This document shows positions 25,207 to 31,786 of a stretch of 33,895 nucleotides of DNA, one piece after another. Positions within the stretch are counted from its first letter, which is position 1, and every line of letters begins with the position of its first letter. Source of the DNA: Bacteroidia bacterium (GTDB lineage Bacteria; Bacteroidota; Bacteroidia; UBA4408); contig JALRAS010000016.1 in assembly GCA_023262495.1 (NCBI GenBank), positions 1 through 33,895 of the forward strand. The letters run 5' to 3'. The position numbers and the translations under genes were made by a program. Under the pieces are notes generated by a model that saw only the letters and a list, made by a program, of their open reading frames with translations, did not search any database and was not told the origin of the DNA.

Positions 25207-26484
25207 ATGATGAGCTTCATGCGCATGTTTTATTCTTTTTTTATTTACGCTTACACTTGCTGTATTGGTGTTGCAGCCCTATTTAATGATAAGGCCGCAC
25301 TGTGGATTAGTGGCAGAAAAGATTGGAAAATGAAGCTAAAGCAAATTGATACCGGTGGGCTCCCTGTATATTGGTTTCACTGTGCTAGTTTGGGAGAGTT
25401 TGAGCAAGCACGACCACTACTGGAGAAAATAAAAATGGAGCATACATGTAAAATTGTGCTCACTTTCTTTTCTCCTAGCGGATTTGAGATAAGAAAAAAT
25501 TACGCCTCGGCAGATGTCGTGATGTATTTACCTGCCGATACAATTTCTAATGCATCGTATTTCATCGCACACCTTAAACCAAAGGCTGCTTTTTTTATCA
25601 AATATGAGTTTTGGTTTAACTTTTTGTGGGTGCTTAGGCAAAATCAAATACCTGTGTTTTTAGTTTCAGGTATATTTAGGGAATCGCAACATTTTTTTAA
25701 GTGGTATGGCAAATGGTTTGCAAATCAACTTGCTGCGTTTGATTACTTTTTTGTTCAAAATGATAAAAGTATGCAACTGCTCCAACGATTACAATACAAC
25801 AATGTTACGATTGCAGGTGATACGCGTTTCGATAGGGTGGTAGAGGTTATGAATAAACAAAAAACCTATGATTTGGTAGATGTTTTTACATCAAACGCCA
25901 TAGTTTGTGTTGCCGGTAGTACCTATCTTGAAGATGAACAACTTTTAAAAGTGTTATTGCAGGCTTCGCAACAATCAAATATGCAATATAATTTCAAACT
26001 AATTATTGCTCCGCATCATGTTACAGCCGAAAGATTGGATGAAATAGAAAAAAAATTTCAGGAGTTTCCATTTGTTAGATATTCTGCATTGTTGGAACAG
26101 GATCAAACCAAGCAAGTGCTGCTAATTGATAACATAGGAATGCTTTCTTCATTATATGCTTATGCAGATTTTGCTTATATTGGCGGAGGATTTGGAAAAG
26201 GAATACACAATACATTAGAGGCAGCAGTATTTGGTATACCTGTGTTGATAGGTAAAAATTATCACAAATTTGATGAAGCTAAGGCTTTGATTAGTGAAAA
26301 AGCCGCCTTTGTAATGGAAGATGAAAAAGATGTGATTGAAACGGGTATGAGATTGATAAGTGATGAAGAATTTAGAAAGTTTGCCGGTGAGCGAGCAGCC
26401 AACTACGTGGCAACAAACAAAGGTGCTGTGGAGAATATTATGAAGCAACTAAATGATTGTACTGTTATTTTTAAAACGGCTTGA
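25207..26484 (+). CDS. waaA: 3-deoxy-D-manno-octulosonic acid (Kdo) transferase
   Basis: GT30 glycosyltransferase that adds Kdo to lipid IVA in lipopolysaccharide synthesis; inner-membrane-associated. An N-terminal hydrophobic anchor (FYSFFIYAYTCCIGVAALF) is followed by WFHCASLGEFEQARPLLE, whose Glu in SLGEFEQ is the family's catalytic base. VFLVSGIFRESQ, IAGDTRFDRV and the C-terminal FAYIGGGFGKGIHNTLEAA then IPVLIGKNYHKFDEA are further WaaA signatures. I chose ATG 25207; a GTG at 25183 would add eight residues and further ATGs follow closely. Mono- versus bifunctional transfer cannot be told. Confidence 0.93.
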   Translation: MMSFMRMFYSFFIYAYTCCIGVAALFNDKAALWISGRKDWKMKLKQIDTGGLPVYWFHCASLGEFEQARPLLEKIKMEHTCKIVLTFFSPSGFEIRKNYASADVVMYLPADTISNASYFIAHLKPKAAFFIKYEFWFNFLWVLRQNQIPVFLVSGIFRESQHFFKWYGKWFANQLAAFDYFFVQNDKSMQLLQRLQYNNVTIAGDTRFDRVVEVMNKQKTYDLVDVFTSNAIVCVAGSTYLEDEQLLKVLLQASQQSNMQYNFKLIIAPHHVTAERLDEIEKKFQEFPFVRYSALLEQDQTKQVLLIDNIGMLSSLYAYADFAYIGGGFGKGIHNTLEAAVFGIPVLIGKNYHKFDEAKALISEKAAFVMEDEKDVIETGMRLISDEEFRKFAGERAANYVATNKGAVENIMKQLNDCTVIFKTA

Positions 26485-26515
26485 TTTTTGAATAATTAAA
26501 ATTAAAATAAAAATT

Positions 26516-26950
26516 ATGAATACCATCAACATGAAATCTAATTATTTGTGTTACCTGTCGGCACTGTTTCTTTCTGTGCTTGTTTCTTGTGCTCCGGAAG
26601 AAAAAGATGAAGCTATTGCTGACTATTCGGGAACATGGAAATGCACAGAAACTACAAGCAATCCATCCGGCAACTCTACCTTTTCGGTTCGCTTAAAAAA
26701 GGATGGAACCAGCAATACGGCTTATTTTATGGAAAATATTTATAACCTTGGCTTCAGCAATCAGGCGTCTTTAACCATTGATGCAAGTGCTATTACAATT
26801 GCTTCTCAAACAATAGGTACAGGTAATTCATCTTATAAAGCCAGTGGTAGTGGAACAGTTAATTCTTCAACCAAGCTTACCATGAGCTACAAGATGGAAG
26901 ATGGCAGCGGTGCAGTTGATAATTGCAGCGCTACCTTCGAAAAACAATAA
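26516..26950 (+). CDS. Small lipoprotein with lipocalin-like C-terminal domain
   Basis: 144 residues. The signal peptide ends in the lipobox LVSC with Cys25 as the lipid anchor, followed by an acidic APEEKDE stretch. Bacteroidota surface-lipoprotein export signals are similarly acidic after the Cys, so surface exposure is possible. The mature domain (about 36-144) is beta-rich, starting YSGTWKCTETTS and ending NCSATFEKQ, and resembles small lipocalin-like domains in the phylum. Function unknown. Starting at Met6 instead (26531) would still keep the signal peptide. It lies 31 bases after waaA on the same strand and may share its transcript. Its stop abuts the convergent stop of the SDR gene with no gap. 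Confidence 0.78.
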   Translation: MNTINMKSNYLCYLSALFLSVLVSCAPEEKDEAIADYSGTWKCTETTSNPSGNSTFSVRLKKDGTSNTAYFMENIYNLGFSNQASLTIDASAITIASQTIGTGNSSYKASGSGTVNSSTKLTMSYKMEDGSGAVDNCSATFEKQ

Positions 26951-27739
26951 TTACAGGCAACCTGTTCGGCCGCCATCAACAGGTAAATTAATACCATTGA
27001 TGTAAGCGGCAGCAGGGCTTGCTAAAAAAGCAACTGCAGCGGCAATTTCCTCTGCCTCTGCGAACCTACCTGCCGGAATTTCTTCCAACATTTCTTGGGT
27101 AATAGTTTCGGATGAGGTCTTTAACTTTTCTGATTTGTTAGAGATGATGCCTTGAAGACGGGCAGTGGAGGTGGCACCGGGTAGCACATTATTTACCGTA
27201 ATACCAAATGCAGCCACCTCAAGCGAGAGCGTTTTAGCCCAATTGGCCACCGCGGCACGAATAGTGTTTGAAACTCCAAGTCCTTTTAGAGGTTGCTTTA
27301 CAGAGGTTGAAATGATGTTGATTATTCTTCCAAATTGCTCTTGTTTCATAAATGGTAAAACTGCTTCCGCAAGGATATGATTGCAAATTAGATGATTGTT
27401 GAAGGCTTGCAAGAACTCTCCTGTTTTGGCATCGCTGATTTTACCTGCAGGAGGCCCACCTGTATTATTGATTAAAATATGAGCACCTCCATTTACCTGA
27501 ATGTAGTTATTAACGATGTTGCGCAATGCTTCAGGATTAGAAAAATCGGCCACAATAAAGTCGTTTTTCAAGTTGTTGATTTGGTTTATTTCCATGAGTG
27601 CTTCTTTAAGCGCATTCTCGTTACGGGCGATGAGCACTACCCTCGCACCCAAAGCTGCCAATTCGCAGGCAGCTGCTTTTCCTATGCCCTGTGTGCTACC
27701 GCATACAAAAGCAATTTTATGAGTTAAGTTCAAGTTCAT
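26951..27739 (-). CDS. Short-chain dehydrogenase/reductase family protein with altered catalytic site
   Basis: 262 residues of Rossmann-fold SDR. The nucleotide-binding motif GSTQGIG (14-20), an NNTGGP variant of the NNAG motif (91-96) and the C-terminal SPAAAYINGINLPVDGGRTG are clear. The catalytic Ser (Ser144 or Ser146) is present, but the usual Tyr-x-x-x-Lys is replaced: the aligned segment reads VSNTIRAAVANWAKTL, with Ser157 and Arg161 where Tyr and Lys are expected. Relatives with a similar LSNxxR segment are annotated as SDRs, so this is likely a subfamily rather than a broken gene. Whether it is a normal reductase is open. Confidence 0.87.
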   Translation of the reverse strand: MNLNLTHKIAFVCGSTQGIGKAAACELAALGARVVLIARNENALKEALMEINQINNLKNDFIVADFSNPEALRNIVNNYIQVNGGAHILINNTGGPPAGKISDAKTGEFLQAFNNHLICNHILAEAVLPFMKQEQFGRIINIISTSVKQPLKGLGVSNTIRAAVANWAKTLSLEVAAFGITVNNVLPGATSTARLQGIISNKSEKLKTSSETITQEMLEEIPAGRFAEAEEIAAAVAFLASPAAAYINGINLPVDGGRTGCL

Positions 27740-27911
27740 GCGGCTAAGGTAAGATATTAAGCGTTTAACTCAAGAGAAAAAAATGTGAGTAGCGATCCGA
27801 TACAAACTATATGGTCAATATATCAAGAATTTTATAAAAAGATTCGGCTATCATTCAGCTGCTGATGGTTTGATAGCACAGCGGAAAATATTATTACAAG
27901 TGTGACATTAA

Positions 27912-27937
27912 TTGAGTGTATATTTTTATTACTTTGG
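27912..27937 (+). promoter_or_regulatory. Candidate promoter of the M43 protease gene
   Basis: TTG (27912-27914), 15-base spacer, TACTTTGG (27930-27937). The -7 element misses one consensus position and the spacer is short, but it lies at the right distance (about 16 bases) before the ATG at 27954. Confidence 0.35.
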
Positions 27938-27953
27938 CAAAAAAAATTAAGCA

Positions 27954-29267
27954 ATGAAAAAAATATACACCCTGCTATTCCTATTGGGCACGGCCGTTTC
28001 AGGAATAATTAATGCGCAATCCCTCGAGAAATGTGGTTATATGAGTGTGATGCAAAAGATGGAGTCGGTAAATCCAGGTTACACCCTGAGCAACTCGAAC
28101 ATATTTGATCAATTTTACAACAGCAATGCCAATAGAGCAATTTCTGATACATTTTTGTATGTGAGGGTAGTGGTGCATGTGGTATACAATACCCCTGAAG
28201 AAAATTTGCCCGATTCGGTAATTTTAAACCAAATGAAAATCTTTAATGATGATTTCAGCAGAATGAATGCCGATACTGTTAATATGCGCCCAATTTTGGC
28301 ACCCATCGCAGGTATTGATTCTAGAATTAGGTTTGTTTTAGCTAATACCGATCCGCAGGGAAATCCCACTACAGGAATTACTCGTACATCGACCACAAGA
28401 ACCAGCTTTTTCAGTTTGGGCGGAGGCGGGCTAGCAGAGGATGTTAAGTCAAGTGCCAACGGTGGAGTTGACCCTTGGGATCAAAGCCGATATCTCAACA
28501 TTTGGGTCTGTGATATGAGTGTTCCCCTTTTAGGACCTCTTGTTCTCGGATATGCTTCACCGCCCAGCGGACTGCCTAATTGGGATCCGGGCTCCACAAC
28601 AGGAATCAGCGATGGGGTGGTCATACAATATCAATTGTTTGGTTCAAATAATCCCAACCCGCTCAATGTTGGTGGAACTACCTATGCCGTTAAAGGTCGT
28701 ACTCCTGTGCATGAAGTTGGACATTATTTAGGCTTACGACATATATGGGGAGATGCCAATAATTGTACCGGTGAAGATGGTATTGCCGATACACCTAAGG
28801 CAAATGATGCCTCTGCGCAAGATTGTGATGCTTCAAAGAATACCTGTGTGGATAATATTGCAGGAATAGATATGCCTGATATGATTGAGAACTACATGGA
28901 TTACAGTGCAGAGGATTGCCAAAACAGTTTTACCATGGATCAAGTATATTTTATGCGTTGGGTAATTAGAGGTTTTAGGCCTGATATCGCAACTGTTTCT
29001 TTTGTAAGCATTGATGAAATTGGTGCTTTGGATGCAGTTAGCTTGGCACCAAATCCTGCTGCCGAAACGGTTATTATAAACAGCAATTCAAAATCACAAA
29101 TTGCCTCTTTGCGATTGTTTAACTTGTCGGGACAGTTGATCATGAGTGAACAAATTAATAGTGCGCGCACGATGATTGATGTAAGTGCACTTGCTGAAGG
29201 GATTTATTTCATAGAGCTTACTGCTGAAAGTACGGTAAAACGCCTAAAACTTACAGTTCAACATTAA
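27954..29267 (+). CDS. M43-family zinc metalloprotease with T9SS type A sorting domain
   Basis: Secreted metzincin-type protease of 437 residues, cytophagalysin/pappalysin-like. It has a Sec signal peptide (KKIYTLLFLLGTAVSGIINAQ). The catalytic domain has VVVHVVYNTPEENL near residue 72, and HEVGHYLGLRH gives zinc ligands His253, His257 and His263 with catalytic Glu254. The Met-turn is ENYMDYSAEDC with Met315. The last 75 residues are a T9SS type A domain: SLAPNPAAETVII, LRLFNLSGQLI, VSALAEGIYFIELT and a basic VKRLKLTVQH end. The organism's type IX system should export it across the outer membrane, with the tail then removed. Monocistronic, divergent from the SDR gene. Confidence 0.93.
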   Translation: MKKIYTLLFLLGTAVSGIINAQSLEKCGYMSVMQKMESVNPGYTLSNSNIFDQFYNSNANRAISDTFLYVRVVVHVVYNTPEENLPDSVILNQMKIFNDDFSRMNADTVNMRPILAPIAGIDSRIRFVLANTDPQGNPTTGITRTSTTRTSFFSLGGGGLAEDVKSSANGGVDPWDQSRYLNIWVCDMSVPLLGPLVLGYASPPSGLPNWDPGSTTGISDGVVIQYQLFGSNNPNPLNVGGTTYAVKGRTPVHEVGHYLGLRHIWGDANNCTGEDGIADTPKANDASAQDCDASKNTCVDNIAGIDMPDMIENYMDYSAEDCQNSFTMDQVYFMRWVIRGFRPDIATVSFVSIDEIGALDAVSLAPNPAAETVIINSNSKSQIASLRLFNLSGQLIMSEQINSARTMIDVSALAEGIYFIELTAESTVKRLKLTVQH

Positions 29268-29301
29268 TAGCAATGCGAAATAAGTAATAGTTAAAACTGT
29301 T

Positions 29302-29342
29302 TTTACCTATGTAAATTTTATAGTCGGTATTTACCAATGTAA
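29302..29342. repeat. Two short dyad direct repeats in a convergent spacer
   Basis: TTTACCTATGTAA (29302-29314) and TTTACCAATGTAA (29330-29342) differ at one base and start 28 bases apart. Each is itself a small palindrome, TTAC-4 bases-GTAA. They lie in the 114-base gap between the M43 gene and the convergent phosphodiesterase gene. Function unknown; a folded 3' end or a protein-binding pair are both possible. Confidence 0.4.
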
Positions 29343-29381
29343 GATTCATAAATTTGATACATCTTACAAAACACATGGGTA

Positions 29382-30203
29382 TTACTTTAATTCCAAGTAA
29401 ATAAAAATTGGCAGGTGGTCAGATATTTTTCTTGCTTCTACTAAGTCAGTGAATGATTTATAGAAAGGAACGATTCCTGTTTTTTGCACATTGAAAAGAT
29501 CTTTTTTGTAAAAGATATTGTCGTATTCTGACGCAAGGCATTGATCGTTATTGCATTTTTGTTTTAAGGATGTTTTTTGGCCAATCAATGCGGGTGTGTA
29601 TCCCATTTTTTTGAGAGGGGTAAATACTGAATGCGACTGAGGGCAGTTAAAGTCGCCACAAAAAATAAGGTTGAGGTTAGCATATTGCTGTGGAAGAAAT
29701 TTGAAGTATTTAATTTCAGTTTCAGGTTGCTTTGATTTGGTGATGGCATGAAAGTTAACTAACGTAAATTCACGACCCTGTTCAATGAAGGTGCCAAAAT
29801 AAGGCTCTCTGTCAATTTCGATTTTGTATTGTTGTTCTAGCCAAGGTTTACCTTTGAGTTTAACCTTGCTAGTTTTCCAAATAAAGGCATATCTCTCGGT
29901 TTTATAGGAGCTTCCTGTTGTTGGGTTGCTTACAATATAATCCCATTTGCTTCCCATGCGGTTAAGTGCATCGCTGAGACGTGCAATTGCTGCTGCACCG
30001 CCATCTCCGGCAACTACCTCTTGAATAGCAATCACGTCAAACTCCTTGATAGTTTTGGCGATAAACTGAATTTCTGCATCGTTTTTTGATTGACCAATAT
30101 TGGCAATGTTCCAGCTGCAAATACTTAGCGCGGATGACGCAAAAGCAATCACAATCAAACTTAGGGTAAGCAAATATTTCTTTATGAGAAAAACTGTGGG
30201 CAT
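29382..30203 (-). CDS. Exported endonuclease/exonuclease/phosphatase (DNase I-like) protein
   Basis: 273 residues with an N-terminal signal sequence (LIKKYLLTLSLIVIAFASSAL), so periplasmic or secreted. The EEP fold is well marked and all key positions appear present: Asn32 in SWNIANIG, Glu62 in IAIQEVV, the His of VNFHAITK, Asp and Asn of FCGDFNCPQ, and Asp262-His263 in ISDHLPIF. Such enzymes hydrolyse phosphodiesters in DNA, RNA or lipids with Mg2+. The WKTS and SSYKTERYAFIWK features match DNase-like members, so an extracellular nuclease for nutrient scavenging is plausible but unproven. It faces the M43 protease gene and is divergent from the TPR gene. Confidence 0.88.
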   Translation of the reverse strand: MPTVFLIKKYLLTLSLIVIAFASSALSICSWNIANIGQSKNDAEIQFIAKTIKEFDVIAIQEVVAGDGGAAAIARLSDALNRMGSKWDYIVSNPTTGSSYKTERYAFIWKTSKVKLKGKPWLEQQYKIEIDREPYFGTFIEQGREFTLVNFHAITKSKQPETEIKYFKFLPQQYANLNLIFCGDFNCPQSHSVFTPLKKMGYTPALIGQKTSLKQKCNNDQCLASEYDNIFYKKDLFNVQKTGIVPFYKSFTDLVEARKISDHLPIFIYLELK

Positions 30204-30225
30204 GAGAGTTGATTTGGGTAAGGAG

Positions 30226-30233
30226 CAAACTTA
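30226..30233 (-). promoter_or_regulatory. Candidate -7 element of the phosphodiesterase gene
   Basis: TAAGTTTG on the minus strand, full consensus match, 22 bases before the ATG at 30203. No TTG at normal spacing, so only the -7 half is supported. Confidence 0.35.
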
Positions 30234-30307
30234 CGAAATGTTGGCTTTTAGTTCTATAAAAACATTTATTTGAGTTGTGTAATGCCTATTGCTGAAAATT
30301 ATTGCTG

Positions 30308-30338
30308 TTGCATTGCTTGATCATATTTTTTACATTTG
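30308..30338 (+). promoter_or_regulatory. Candidate promoter of the TPR gene, next to its start codon
   Basis: TTG (30308-30310), 20-base spacer, TACATTTG (30331-30338): a good match in both parts. The ATG at 30343 is only 4 bases beyond the -7 element, so the message would be leaderless. Confidence 0.5.
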
Positions 30339-30342
30339 AGGC

Positions 30343-31050
30343 ATGTTTGTACGAACTTGTATTATTTCAATTTTTTTGGCTGTTTTAAATCAAGTATCAG
30401 CCCTTAATCACACAGCGTTAAGTTTATGGTGTGCCTCGGTTGCTCAGCCTCAAAACTCATCTAATATGGAGGAGTTGAATAAGGCGATTGTTGCCAATCC
30501 GCGCAATCCTGATTTATATATTTCCAGAGGCAGATTAAAAGGAGTTGCTGCTGATTATAAAGGTGCAATTACAGATTTTAGTAAGGCAATTGAGATTTAT
30601 CCTAAGGCAACAGCTGCATTTTTTGATAGGGCCTCATGCAAGGTTAAGTTAAAAGATTACTCCGGTGCAATTGATGATTATTCAAAGGTGATATTAATGG
30701 AAGAAAAAAATTATATGGCTTATTATGAAAGGGCCAATTTGTTTTTTGATGCCCAAAAGTTCAAGGAAGCTATTTGGGATTATAGCTATGTCATCAAACT
30801 ATATCCTGAGGGAACAGCGGCTTATTTTAACAGGGCATTGGCAAAGACAGAATTGAAAGACTATGCCGGAGCTATTGAAGATTATACAGCAGCTATCAAA
30901 AAGGATCCTAATCCGGGTATGGCCTATTACAATAGAGGCTTATTAAAAAATAAATTAAAAGACAATGCTGGTGCTTGTAAAGATCTCAAAAAAGCACAAG
31001 AACTAAAATACGAAAAAGCCCCTGCTGCTGTGCTTCAGTATTGTAAGTAA
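30343..31050 (+). CDS. Exported tetratricopeptide-repeat protein
   Basis: 235 residues with an N-terminal signal sequence (CIISIFLAVLNQVSA, cleavage near residue 20) and about five TPR units from residue 43 to the C-terminus. Successive repeats show the TPR pattern, e.g. AAFFDRASCKVKLKDYSGAI, AYYERANLFFDAQKFKEAI, AYFNRALAKTELKDYAGAIE and AYYNRGLLKNKLKDNAGAC. TPR arrays mediate protein-protein contacts; the partner is unknown. The signal sequence argues for the first ATG, as the next Met is residue 42, even though the candidate promoter sits right against it. No partner genes in an operon. Confidence 0.85.
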   Translation: MFVRTCIISIFLAVLNQVSALNHTALSLWCASVAQPQNSSNMEELNKAIVANPRNPDLYISRGRLKGVAADYKGAITDFSKAIEIYPKATAAFFDRASCKVKLKDYSGAIDDYSKVILMEEKNYMAYYERANLFFDAQKFKEAIWDYSYVIKLYPEGTAAYFNRALAKTELKDYAGAIEDYTAAIKKDPNPGMAYYNRGLLKNKLKDNAGACKDLKKAQELKYEKAPAAVLQYCK

Positions 31051-31100
31051 ATAAATATTATGGTGCATTGTTTTTTGTTCCATCCTTTTAAATTGGAATA

Positions 31101-31210
31101 TTTTTAAAATAAATAAACGTGTTTGGGCGTTCCCGCTGCTTTGCATCGGGCGTGCTGTCCGCGCTGCATGGCAGACTGCTTCCATCACTAACGCGGGTTT
31201 TATTTAAAAA
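31101..31210. repeat. Bacteroidota-type dispersed repeat element with terminal inverted repeats
   Basis: A GC-rich block (about 31117-31205) begins GTTTGGGCGTTCCCGC and ends TCACTAACGCGGGTTTTA. Its edges are inverted (GCGTT against AACGC), the flanks TTTTTAAA (31101-31108) and TTTAAAAA (31203-31210) are also inverted, and the centre holds a small hairpin CTGC-ATG-GCAG (31164-31174). From memory, similar blocks (GGGCGTTCCC, a CGGGC-GTCCGC middle, then ATCCCTAACGC) are scattered in non-coding DNA of many Bacteroidota genomes. That resemblance was not checked here. Function unknown. Confidence 0.5.
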
Positions 31211-31505
31211 AGTTTCTTCTCGAAAACAAATAATCTTCATGTCTTTCAGAGGGAATCTTTCTTAAATGATGCAACTTATTGAAAAAATAGCAGCTATGAT
31301 TCGGTTTATTTTAATTTAGCAACTCTGATAGCTTACGGGATTAATCTTTTGGATATGGTTTGGATGCTATATTTGAAATTAAAATTTAATCATTTGTATA
31401 AATTTTTTAGAAGGATTAGGTTTTATAGATTAGTAAAGTTTGATCAGCCCAAATCCTTATTTTAGATATCGGAATTACCAAATTAAGTTTCCAGTTTATA
31501 AAGCC

Positions 31506-31576
31506 GAGCAAAGCTCTAACAATTAAAAAACACGAAGCACAACTTCGCGTTTACTTGAATTTAGATGCTTCAGCAT
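31506..31576. repeat. Three closely spaced hairpins
   Basis: GAGC-AAA-GCTC (31506-31516); AAAC-A-CGAAG, loop CACAA, CTTCG-C-GTTT (31528-31552, one A-C mismatch); and ATGC-TTCA-GCAT (31565-31576). Three perfect or near-perfect small stems within 71 bases of AT-rich intergenic DNA. They may be part of a folded RNA or a degenerate repeat; no promoter or terminator was identified around them. Confidence 0.4.
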
Positions 31577-31786
31577 TCGTTAAGCTCATTAGCCCCACTC
31601 AATATTGAAGTAAAATTTGCAATATGTTTTTTATCCTGAAAGGCTTTACAGCAATATAGAATTAATTTTATACGCATTTGGTTTTAATTTCTTTATGTGT
31701 GTATATTAACTTTCTCAACTCATTATTCATCATTAATTTTTTACATTAGCATCGTTTTTTAAAGAAAAATAGTCAATCAATTACCA

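Larger units (their letters stand above)
31051..31786. other. 736-base non-coding stretch with repeat and hairpin elements
   Basis: No plausible protein-coding gene. It holds a GC-richer repeat-like element (31117-31205) and three compact hairpins (31506-31576), both listed separately, embedded in very AT-rich DNA. No tRNA or known riboswitch was recognised. No clear TAnnTTTG promoter for the downstream T9SS cargo gene was found; TACATTAG at 31742-31749 is the closest match. Confidence 0.6.
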
